From the NCBI RefSeq assembly GCF_000709345.1, contig NZ_KL448323.1, positions 2,082,259-2,146,258 of the forward strand: 64,000 bases of DNA, given 5' to 3'. Positions 42,883-50,174 of this stretch are shown in pieces. Position numbers and translations under genes: made by a program. The notes under the pieces were generated by a model. That model did not search any database. It had not been told where the DNA came from and worked only from the letters and a program-made list of their open reading frames with translations. This DNA is from Polaromonas glacialis (GTDB lineage Bacteria > Pseudomonadota > Gammaproteobacteria > Burkholderiales > Burkholderiaceae_C). Every line of letters begins with the position of its first letter. The stretch's first letter is position 1.

Positions 42883-44142
42883 TCAGCCGACCCGCTGCCA
42901 GAACCACCAGGCGGCCAGCACGATCAGCAGCACCGAGCCGCCGCGCACCACCACGCGGTCATACCAGGGCCTGCCGACCAGGGCCTGCGACACCAGCACC
43001 CAGCCCAGCACGGCCACAAGCTGGCCGGCCTCGACACCCAGGTTGAAACCGGCCAGCGCCCAGGGCAGCAGCCCGCCGGGCGCGGCGGCCTCCAGCAGCA
43101 GGCCGGCAAAGCCGAAGCCGTGGACCAGGCCGAACAGCAGCGCCAGCACGTCCATGCGAATCCATTTCACCGGGCGCAGGTTCAGCAGCGCCGTGACGGC
43201 AATTGACAGCGCAATCACCGGCTCGACCCACGTGGGCGAGGCCTGCGTCCAGCCGAAGGTTGCCAGCATCAGCGTGATCGAATGGCCGATGGTGAAGGCG
43301 GTCACGGTGCGCAGCAGCGCCAGCCAGGCATCACGGCTGGCAAAGGCTGGCGTGGCGCCGGTCTGGACAGCTGCTGCGCCAACCGACCGGGCCTGGGTAA
43401 ACGCCGCCTGCGGCCGGCGGCGCAGACTCAATTGCAAGGGCAGCACCAGCGCCAGCAAAAAGGCCAGGTGGTCGTAGCCTTGCAGCAGGTGGTGCATGCC
43501 CAGGCTGAAATAGTCGCGCAGCGCCGACAGGCGATTCGACGGTGCCGCCTGCGCATCGGCCATGGCACCGGCCTGGCGGTCCGCGCCAGGGCTGAGCGCC
43601 AGGCGTCCCTGCTGGGGCGAAACCGTGCTGAGGAAATCCTTGCCGCCCAGCTGGCCCGCCACCAGAAGCCGGTGCGTTGAATCCTCGTTTTTCAGCAGTC
43701 GGTAATCCAGGTTCAATGCGCCACCGGCCGGGCAGCGGGCTTGCGCCACCGCCCGGAAATAGACACCGTCGCTGCGGCGTTCCAGGCCATCGGCCTGCCA
43801 GTCGAGCCGGCAGGCAGGCTGCGGGCCGGAGGCAAGCTCGGGCGGTGTCTCCAGGTTGGCCAGGGTGTTGAGCGCAGCCAGCACCTGCGGCGTGGCCGCC
43901 CTGACCTCGCCCCAGCTCACGCGCGCATCGGCATTTGCATCGACCGGCACGATCAAGTCCAGGTCGCGAAGCGCCACCGCCAGCGCAAACCGGAAATCGC
44001 TGACGCTGCCTGCGCCTGCAGGTGCTTGTGTCTGCCGCACATCGAGGTAGGCATCGCTGCCCTTGTGCGCCAGCGCCGGGCTGCAAGCCAGCGCAAGGGC
44101 CAGCAGCCAGCCAGCCTGGATGAATGCGCGAACCGGGCGCAT
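42883..44142 (-). CDS. HupE/UreJ-like membrane protein
   Basis: 419 residues from the ATG overlapping the upstream stop (TGATG); a GTG one codon earlier is also possible and has GGAGG at better spacing. A signal peptide ends about SPALAHKGSDAYL. A periplasmic domain of about 200 residues contains an EF-hand-like loop (DANADARVSWGEV). A HupE/UreJ_2 membrane domain of six or seven segments then follows with LGMHHLLQGYDHLAFLLAL, FTIGHSITLMLA, FGLVHGFGFAGLL and GFNLGVEAGQL. These His/Asp/Glu residues inside membrane helices resemble nickel/cobalt permeases of the HupE/UreJ group, so metal transport is plausible but not established. It is the last gene of a cluster with a TPR protein, a lipoprotein and a DUF4331 protein. 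Confidence 0.85.
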   Translation of the reverse strand: MRPVRAFIQAGWLLALALACSPALAHKGSDAYLDVRQTQAPAGAGSVSDFRFALAVALRDLDLIVPVDANADARVSWGEVRAATPQVLAALNTLANLETPPELASGPQPACRLDWQADGLERRSDGVYFRAVAQARCPAGGALNLDYRLLKNEDSTHRLLVAGQLGGKDFLSTVSPQQGRLALSPGADRQAGAMADAQAAPSNRLSALRDYFSLGMHHLLQGYDHLAFLLALVLPLQLSLRRRPQAAFTQARSVGAAAVQTGATPAFASRDAWLALLRTVTAFTIGHSITLMLATFGWTQASPTWVEPVIALSIAVTALLNLRPVKWIRMDVLALLFGLVHGFGFAGLLLEAAAPGGLLPWALAGFNLGVEAGQLVAVLGWVLVSQALVGRPWYDRVVVRGGSVLLIVLAAWWFWQRVG

Positions 44143-45329
44143 CACCTGGCCCCTCCTGCGGCAACCGCGCCGGCTGGCGCCAGCCGCGCATCGTGCAGGC
44201 CAGCGGCGCGGACGGCGTTTTCAATCTCCGCCAGCGCCGCGCCGTCGCCGGCCAGCCGGGCGCTTTGCAGCGCGGTCCACCAGTCCAGCGGCTCGCGCTG
44301 GAGCTGAAGGTTGGCGCGGGCCAGTTGCAGCGCGCGCGGCGCGTCGGCGTCCAGCCACAGCGCGGCCAGCGCCAGTTCGCGGCCATGCAGCGCCGGATCG
44401 TCGCCGCGCCTTGTCAGTTCATCAACGCGCCCCTGCAGCAACTGGCGCGCTTCGGTCCAGCGCGCATCGCCCTGGCGCTTCCACGCCGCCGCGCGGCGCA
44501 GCAGCACGGCATCGGTTTCAGGCAGCGGCGCCAGCAGTTGCAGCGCTTGCGCGGTTTTTCCGGTGCGCAGCAGCAGGTCGCTGTAGGCAATCGAGGTGTA
44601 CAGGTCATGCTCGGCCGCCAGGCTGCGCGCATAGGCGCTGGCGGCATCGGCATCGCGGCCCGCGCGCTCGTGGTTTTCGGCCAGCAGCGACAGCAGCCAG
44701 CTGCGCTGGCCGGGATCGGTGGCCTGGCCGGCCAGCGCCTGCAGGCCCTGCCCGGCTTGCGCGTTCTGGCCCTGCAGCGACTCGGTTTCCAGACGACAGG
44801 CCCTGGCATACAGCAAGGGGCCGGCGCGCGAAACCGCTTCGCAGGCCGCCAGCGCTTCAACATAACGGCCGGAAAGCCGCTCCAGCGACGCCAGGTTCAG
44901 CCAGCCCTGCGCATGGCCGGGCGCACGGGCCAGCGCCGCCGTGAGCACCGCCCGCGATGCCGCGAATTCATGCCGGCCCTGCTGCACCGTGGCCTGCAAG
45001 ACGGCCATATCGGCCGGCGCATCGGCCCGGTCCCACCAGGGCGCCAGCGCGGCCTGCGCGCGCCCCCAGTAGCGGGTGTCACCGGTCTGGCGGGCCACCG
45101 AAATATCTTCGCGGACCTGCCGGGCAGCGGCTTGCGCATCAGCGGCCGGCGGCGTGCCTGCCGGCGACTGGACGGGGCGGCTTCGCGTGACGGCAGGCAG
45201 CACTTCGAGGATGTCTTCGTCGCGCAGGGGCTGGAGCGGGACGGCAGCCATCACAGGCATCTGAAGCGCCGCCAGCACGCCGGCCAGCGCGATGGCCGTG
45301 AAGGAAGCAGGCAGTTTGAAATCAGGCAT
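44142..45329 (-). CDS. Secreted TPR-repeat protein
   Basis: 395 residues from the ATG with GGAAGA upstream (MPDFKLPASF); the frame is open to 45386. A signal peptide (AIALAGVLAALQMPVMAA) exports it. The rest is helical with tetratricopeptide-like units (GHAQGWLNLASLERLSGRYVEAL, and similar to about residue 370). Such proteins scaffold complexes; no catalytic motif is seen. Its stop overlaps the start of the HupE/UreJ-like gene, implying coupled production and joint function in the envelope. Confidence 0.78.
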   Translation of the reverse strand: MPDFKLPASFTAIALAGVLAALQMPVMAAVPLQPLRDEDILEVLPAVTRSRPVQSPAGTPPAADAQAAARQVREDISVARQTGDTRYWGRAQAALAPWWDRADAPADMAVLQATVQQGRHEFAASRAVLTAALARAPGHAQGWLNLASLERLSGRYVEALAACEAVSRAGPLLYARACRLETESLQGQNAQAGQGLQALAGQATDPGQRSWLLSLLAENHERAGRDADAASAYARSLAAEHDLYTSIAYSDLLLRTGKTAQALQLLAPLPETDAVLLRRAAAWKRQGDARWTEARQLLQGRVDELTRRGDDPALHGRELALAALWLDADAPRALQLARANLQLQREPLDWWTALQSARLAGDGAALAEIENAVRAAGLHDARLAPAGAVAAGGAR

Positions 45330-45410
45330 GGCGATGTCTTCCAGGCGTGCAGCCGGCGGATGTTTGTATGGATTTTCACCGGGCAATCAGACAAGGCGTC
45401 GCCCAGCAAA

Positions 45411-45458
45411 AAAAAATTATAAAAAAGCCCGGCCATTGAAAGCAATCAATGGCCGGGC
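45411..45458 (-). terminator. Rho-independent terminator/attenuator inside the DUF4331 cluster
   Basis: A perfect 13-bp stem, GCCCGGCCATTGA (45427-45439) with TCAATGGCCGGGC (45446-45458), closes a 6-base loop. On the minus strand it is followed by TTTTTTATAATTTTTTTTT. It lies between the lipoprotein stop and the TPR gene start, so it separates or tunes the two halves of the cluster. Confidence 0.9.
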
Positions 45459-45474
45459 GGCGCCATGTCTGCCT

Positions 45475-45726
45475 TTATGGCAGGGGCGCTGGTTCCGCGC
45501 TGTCGTTGGCCACCAGTGTCAGCGGGTTGATGTCAACCGGCTCCGCGCTATCGCCGCCGATCAGGCCATTGATGTAGGCGACCACATCGGTGATCGTCTG
45601 CGCGACCGGCCCGGGTGGGGCACCGCCCCCGTTGGCGCCGTGGTCATCATTGCTGCCGCCGCAGCCGGCGAGCAGCGCGGCGCACAGTGCGGCGCCGGCC
45701 ATCAGTCTTGGGTTGAAGGTGAACAT
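45475..45726 (-). CDS. Small lipoprotein of the DUF4331 cluster
   Basis: 83 residues from the ATG with AAGGAAACACC upstream. The signal sequence ends in the lipobox LLAGC, then GGSNDDHGANGGG. The mature part is about 60 residues, acidic and Pro-rich (TITDVVAYINGLIGGDSAEP). No family is recognised. It starts 24 bp after the DUF4331 gene stop, so the two are co-transcribed. The strong terminator lies just downstream. Lipid attachment and position suggest a docking or accessory role at the envelope. Confidence 0.75.
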   Translation of the reverse strand: MFTFNPRLMAGAALCAALLAGCGGSNDDHGANGGGAPPGPVAQTITDVVAYINGLIGGDSAEPVDINPLTLVANDSAEPAPLP

Positions 45727-45750
45727 GGTGTTTCCTTGTCTGCCGGCCAA

Positions 45751-47280
45751 TTACTTGGCCCCCGCAAGCGGGGTGTTGAGGTAGGGGAAGACCTGCTTGA
45801 AGTCGGTGGCGCTGGCGCGCACGCCATCCACGAAGGCCACGCCGCCGCTAGGCGCATCGGCGGGCTTGCAGCCCACCTTCAGCGCGTCGGTGTCGCCGGT
45901 CAGCACGCACAGCGCGCCCATGGCCACGCGCAGCGACACGTCCACCACGTCGTCGCCCAGGCGGCGGCCGTTCGGGAAGCCGGCCGCGTCGCCCGCCGCC
46001 ACGCCCAGCGCGTTTTGCGCGGCCGCCGGCTTGGCGGCAATCGACGTGTTCAGGCGCAGCATCTCGGTCAGCGGACCGCCCATGCCCAGGCCGGTGATGT
46101 TGGCCGGACGGTTGACCGTGGGCAGGCCGGTCAGGAAGGCGGTCATCAGGTCGGTGCGCGGGAAGTTGGTCGGCGCCTTGACGCCGAACAGGCTTTCCAG
46201 CAGCGCCGGCAGCGTCGGATTGGTCACGTAGTCGGCGAAGTTGGCCGCATCGTTCAGTGGCTTGCTGGCGTTGAACTTGTCCTTGTCCTTCAGGCCGATC
46301 ACCACCTCATTGACCAGCGGCATGCCCAGGCGCGAGACCTGCGTCCAGGCGCCGCCGGCTTTTTCGCTGGCCTGCAGGCCCGAGCCTGGCGCGCCATTGA
46401 GCAGCCGGCCCTGGCGCAGGCTGGCCGTGGTCCAGCCGCCGATGACTTTTTCGCTGCCCTGCGTCAGGCAGGTCGCCGGCACTTCGAGCGCCAGCGAGGT
46501 CACGTTCTTGTCCTCCAGCTCGCCGAACTTGCCGGCAGCCGCCGCATTGGCCTCGTTGGTGATGACGGACGCAGGCGCATTGACCAGATCAAAAATGGCG
46601 CCGAGGTTTACCGAAAAGGCTTCCTTGCGCTGGCCGACGAACACCTTGCCGGGCGTCGCGCAGCCGGGGATGTTGATGCTTTGGATGTAGGAGTTGGCAT
46701 AGCCTTCATAGCTGTTGCCGGGGAAGGTCTTGGTGCCGATGTAGTCGATGGGCTTGCCAAAGGTGGTGCCGCCGCCGGCCGTGGTGACAGCCGCGCGGCT
46801 GCCGCTGCGGCGGTCGCCGCGCACCACGTTGAGCGTGAAGCTCTCGGTGTAGCTCAGCGGCGCGCCGGGCGCATTCGTGACCGCGCCGGCCTGGCGCAGC
46901 GGAATCGAGACGTTCTTGCCGCCGATGGGCAGCGTGATGCCGGCGCCGTTGTTGGCGAGTTCGTTCTTGAACTGGAACTGGAAGGTCAGGTCTTCCTTGC
47001 CGTCGCCGTTGTTGTCCAGGTGGATTTCATACAGCGCGTTCGGGTCGAGCGAGAAATAATTCGGGCCGCCGTAAGCATCCTGCAGCGGCAGGTAGTTGGC
47101 GATCAGCGTGACGTTGCCGGCCTTGCCCGCCTCGTAGCTGTTGAACATGTAGAAATCGGTGCCGTCCACTTTCGGGGCGGTGGTGATGAACGGCGCTTCG
47201 CGGTGGCTGGAAGCCATTGCGCCGCCGGCGGCGGCAAGCAGCAGGCACGCCCTGGCGATGTGCCGAAGTTTCATTTGCAT
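45751..47280 (-). CDS. Secreted DUF4331 protein
   Basis: 509 residues from the ATG with AGGAGATCAACC directly upstream. A signal peptide (HIARACLLLAAAGGAMA) precedes the family's opening SSHREAPFITTAPKVDGTDFY. Other typical segments are DPNALYEIHLDNNGDGKEDL, GLGMGGPLTEMLRLN and the C-terminal GRRLGDDVVDVSLR. DUF4331 proteins are widespread exported proteins with no known biochemical function; the acidic DNNGDGKED loop could bind calcium. It is the first gene of the cluster that continues with a lipoprotein, a TPR protein and a HupE/UreJ-like membrane protein. Upstream are 160 bp of intergenic DNA and then a dispersed repeat. Confidence 0.9.
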   Translation of the reverse strand: MQMKLRHIARACLLLAAAGGAMASSHREAPFITTAPKVDGTDFYMFNSYEAGKAGNVTLIANYLPLQDAYGGPNYFSLDPNALYEIHLDNNGDGKEDLTFQFQFKNELANNGAGITLPIGGKNVSIPLRQAGAVTNAPGAPLSYTESFTLNVVRGDRRSGSRAAVTTAGGGTTFGKPIDYIGTKTFPGNSYEGYANSYIQSINIPGCATPGKVFVGQRKEAFSVNLGAIFDLVNAPASVITNEANAAAAGKFGELEDKNVTSLALEVPATCLTQGSEKVIGGWTTASLRQGRLLNGAPGSGLQASEKAGGAWTQVSRLGMPLVNEVVIGLKDKDKFNASKPLNDAANFADYVTNPTLPALLESLFGVKAPTNFPRTDLMTAFLTGLPTVNRPANITGLGMGGPLTEMLRLNTSIAAKPAAAQNALGVAAGDAAGFPNGRRLGDDVVDVSLRVAMGALCVLTGDTDALKVGCKPADAPSGGVAFVDGVRASATDFKQVFPYLNTPLAGAK

Positions 47281-47440
47281 GGTTGATCTCCTGGTTGATT
47301 GAATCACAGCAATTGCTGTACGGGAAGGTACGCAAACAGGCTGCAGGCCGGATTCAACGGAGGTTCAAAATTTGGCCAGAGGCGAAGTTGTCCTACAAAA
47401 CGACTCACCGGGCCGTGACGACCCAAATTTTTTGAAAACT

Positions 47441-47500
47441 CAAGACAAAACAGCCATTTGCGCATACTGGATATGCGCAAGCAGCTATCTATTCAATAGC
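47441..47500 (-). repeat. Full copy of the GCTATT/AATAGC repeat
   Basis: In reverse complement it reads GCTATTGAATAGATAGCTGC, then TTGCGCATATCCAGTATGCG, then CAAATGGCTGTTTTGTCTTG: one of the clearest complete copies, including an internal GCGCATA/TATGCGC hairpin. It ends 3 bp from the queF stop codon. Confidence 0.8.
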
Positions 47501-47502
47501 AT

Positions 47503-48351
47503 TCACTGCCGCGCGGTGCGAATGTTTTGCGGAATCGCCTGCGGATGGCTGGTGCGAAACGGGTTGATGTCCAGCCCGCCGCGTCGCGTGTAGCGCGCAT
47601 ACACCGTGAGCTTGACCGGCCGGCAGCGCGTCCAGATGTCCATGAAGATGCGCTCGACGCACTGCTCGTGGAACTCGTTGTGATTGCGGTAGCTGACCAG
47701 GTACTGCAGCAGGCCTTCCTGGTTGATCTGCGGGCCGCTGTAGCTGATGCGCACGCTGCCCCAGTCGGGCTGGCCGGTCACCAGGCAGTTGCTCTTGAGC
47801 AGGTTGCTGGTCAGCACTTCAGTGACCGGCGGCTCGTCGAACACGGCGCTCAGCAGGTCGGGCGCCGGGGTGTAGCGGCTGCATTCCACATCGAGCCGGT
47901 CCAGGCTCAGGCCGTCGAGTTCGGCCACGTCCTCGCGGTCGAACAGCTCGGGCAGCAGCAGCTTGACGCCGACGCTGGACGCATTCGGCGCGCCGCGCCA
48001 GGCGGCTTCGCCGATGTCGGCGCGCAGCCGCGCCTGCACCGCGGCGGCGTCTGCAAAGCGGGTGTTGTTGAAGCTGTTCAGGTAGAGCTTGAAGGACTTG
48101 CTCTCAACGATGTTGGGTGTCTCGCAGGGCACGATGAACTGTGCCAGCGCCACCTGCGGCTTGCCGCGCGGGTTGAGCCAGCTCAGCTCGAACGCGGTCC
48201 ACAGGTCGGCGCCGAAAAACGGCGGCGCGGTGCCCACGCCGATTTCTTCGCGCTTGGCCAGGCGCGGAATGGGGAACAGCAGCGACGCGTCGTACTGATC
48301 GACATAGGCGGACGATTTGCCCAGTTCGGAATGTTCAGGAAGGTTGTTCAT
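47503..48351 (-). CDS. queF: NADPH-dependent 7-cyano-7-deazaguanine reductase, type II
   Basis: 282 residues, the long (two-domain) form typical of proteobacteria. It reduces preQ0 to preQ1 in queuosine synthesis. The signature [14 protein letters not shown] (NADPH-binding QueF motif) and the catalytic Cys in [16 protein letters not shown] are intact, as is the C-terminal [12 protein letters not shown]. It overlaps the upstream hydrolase gene by 4 bp, so the two are co-transcribed; no functional link is known. No preQ1 riboswitch can be upstream because of this overlap. Confidence 0.97.
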   Translation of the reverse strand: MNNLPEHSELGKSSAYVDQYDASLLFPIPRLAKREEIGVGTAPPFFGADLWTAFELSWLNPRGKPQVALAQFIVPCETPNIVESKSFKLYLNSFNNTRFADAAAVQARLRADIGEAAWRGAPNASSVGVKLLLPELFDREDVAELDGLSLDRLDVECSRYTPAPDLLSAVFDEPPVTEVLTSNLLKSNCLVTGQPDWGSVRISYSGPQINQEGLLQYLVSYRNHNEFHEQCVERIFMDIWTRCRPVKLTVYARYTRRGGLDINPFRTSHPQAIPQNIRTARQ

Positions 48352-49274
48352 GGTTGAGTAGATGGGGTTGTCGGGTTGGCCGCAGCGAGGTGCGGAATCA
48401 AGAGGGCCAGCAGGCGCTCGACCACGCCGGGCGGCAGGTCGTGGCCCATGCCGTCGATGCCGGCCAGCCGGGCGCCGGGAATGCGGCGGGCGGTGTCTTC
48501 TGCGCAGGCGAACGGCACCAAGGGGTCGGCCCGGCCATGCACCACCAGCGTCGGCACCCGGATGCCGGCCAGTTCATCGGCGCGCGTGCGGTCGGCCAGC
48601 ACGGCGACCATCTGCCGCAAAATGCCGACCGGGTACAGGCTGCGCCGGGCCGCCGCGCCCACGAGGTCGCGCCAGTCAGCATCGCTCAGCGCAAAACCGG
48701 GGCTGCCAATCGCCTTGAAGACCCGCACCGAATGGTCGATGGCCGCGTCCAGGCCTTTGCCGGCGGGCCGGCTCATCAGCACGCGGCTGACCTCGGGGCC
48801 AGGTCCGGGCAGGCCGCGCGCGCCGCTCGAACTCATGAGGCTGGTCAGGCTCAGCACCCGCCCGGGCGCCAGCAGCGACAGGCGCTGGGCGATCATGCCG
48901 CCCATGCTCGCACCGACCACATGCGCCCGGTCGATGTTCAGCGCATCGAGCACGCCCAGCGCGTCCCGCGCCATGTCGAGCACGCTGTAGGGCGGCCTGA
49001 TGCGCCAGCCGAGCCGGTATTTCAGCCCCGCCCACAGCACTTTGGGCTTGCCCAGCGCATCGAAATGCTGGCTAAGCCCGGCATCGCGGTTGTCGAAACG
49101 AACCACCCGGTAGCCGGCATCGACCAGCGCCTGCACCAGGGCCGGCGGCCAGGCGATCAGCTGCATGCCCAGGCCCATGATGAGCAGCACCGCTGGACGC
49201 GGCTGGCCCTGCGCATCGACGCCGGCGCCGCTGTCCTCGACTTCGAGGTCGATGCCGTTAGCTCTTTTTTTCAT
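48348..49274 (-). CDS. Alpha/beta hydrolase
   Basis: 308 residues. Nucleophile elbow GASMGGM with Ser123, acid in [10 protein letters not shown], His in [10 protein letters not shown], and an oxyanion region [14 protein letters not shown]. The overall pattern matches esterases and the aclacinomycin methylesterase-like hydrolases common in Comamonadaceae. The substrate is unknown. It overlaps the start of queF by 4 bp. Confidence 0.87.
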   Translation of the reverse strand: MKKRANGIDLEVEDSGAGVDAQGQPRPAVLLIMGLGMQLIAWPPALVQALVDAGYRVVRFDNRDAGLSQHFDALGKPKVLWAGLKYRLGWRIRPPYSVLDMARDALGVLDALNIDRAHVVGASMGGMIAQRLSLLAPGRVLSLTSLMSSSGARGLPGPGPEVSRVLMSRPAGKGLDAAIDHSVRVFKAIGSPGFALSDADWRDLVGAAARRSLYPVGILRQMVAVLADRTRADELAGIRVPTLVVHGRADPLVPFACAEDTARRIPGARLAGIDGMGHDLPPGVVERLLALLIPHLAAANPTTPSTQP

Positions 49275-49319
49275 AGCATTAAACCCCCGTACTACATGCG
49301 CAAATCGGCTATTTTGTTC
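49274..49319. repeat. Degenerate copy of the dispersed repeat
   Basis: ATAGCATTAAACCCCCGTAC, then TACATGCGCAAATCGGCTAT keeps the ATAGCATT and ATGCGCAAAT words of the copy at 47441 but is otherwise diverged. It lies between the yaaA stop and the hydrolase start, both on the minus strand. Confidence 0.4.
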
Positions 49320-49325
49320 ACAACT

Positions 49326-50102
49326 TCAGGCTGTCTGCCGGCGCCGGAACACCAGCCGGTCCACGGCCGACGCGCCGGCATCGAAGCCATAGCCTTCGGC
49401 ATCAAAGCCCTTGAGCTTTTCCACCGTGGCCAGCCCATGTTCAATCGCGTAGCGCGCCATCAGCCCGCGCGCGCGCTTGGCCGTGAAGCTGATGACCTTG
49501 TAGCGGTCGCCGCGCCACTCCTCGAACACGCAGGCCACGACGCGCGCCTTGAGCGCCTTGCGGTCCACCGCCTTGAAATACTCCTCGCTGGCCAGGTTGA
49601 CGATCACCGGCGACACCTCGGCGGCCGCGCGCGCATTCAGGTAGTCGGCAATCTGCGCGCCCCAGAACTGGTAGAGATTCTTGCCGCGCCCGGTCACCAG
49701 CGCCGTTCCCATTTCCAGCCGGTAGGGCTGCATCCAGTCGAGCGGCCGCAGCACGCCGTACAGCCCGCTCAAGATGCACAGGTGACTCTGTGCCCAGGCC
49801 AGTTGCGGCTCGTCCAGGGTTTTCGCATCCAGCCCCTGATAGGCGTCGCCATTGAAGGCCAGCGCGGCCTGCTTTGAATTTTTGGCGGTGAAGGTCGGCG
49901 ACCAGGCTTCATAGCGCGCCGCGTTCAGGCCGGACAGCGCATCGGACAGCGTCATCAGGCTGGCGATCTGCTGCGGCGACTTCTCGCGCATCACCGCCAC
50001 CAGTTCGGCGGCCTGCGCGATGAACAGCGGCTGGCTGTGCGGCACGTGGCCAGAAGGCGTGTCGTAGTCGAGGGCTTTGGCAGGTGACAGAAGAAACAGC
50101 AT
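49326..50102 (-). CDS. yaaA: Peroxide stress protein YaaA
   Basis: 258 residues, full length for the family. MLFLLSPAKALDYDTP at the N-terminus, LSGLYGVLRPLDWMQPYRLEMG in the middle, and the C-terminal FKGFDAEGY-like LKGFDAEGYGFD are diagnostic. YaaA lowers free intracellular iron and limits damage during hydrogen peroxide stress. The frame is open much further upstream, but that part is antisense to the helicase gene; the chosen ATG is the family start. It is divergent from the UvrD-like gene with 72 bp between. Confidence 0.95.
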   Translation of the reverse strand: MLFLLSPAKALDYDTPSGHVPHSQPLFIAQAAELVAVMREKSPQQIASLMTLSDALSGLNAARYEAWSPTFTAKNSKQAALAFNGDAYQGLDAKTLDEPQLAWAQSHLCILSGLYGVLRPLDWMQPYRLEMGTALVTGRGKNLYQFWGAQIADYLNARAAAEVSPVIVNLASEEYFKAVDRKALKARVVACVFEEWRGDRYKVISFTAKRARGLMARYAIEHGLATVEKLKGFDAEGYGFDAGASAVDRLVFRRRQTA

Positions 50103-50174
50103 GGGCGGGAGAATCCTTTGCGCCGGATTATCGGATACGCTAAACATCCATTTTTTGACTGACCGCTTGACCCC

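Noticed and set aside
45292..47286. 664-residue frame on the plus strand
   Set aside because: Antisense to the DUF4331 and lipoprotein genes, both of which have good signal peptides and ribosome sites.
47503..48600. preQ1 riboswitch before queF
   Set aside because: The queF start lies inside the upstream hydrolase gene (4-bp overlap), leaving no leader for a riboswitch.
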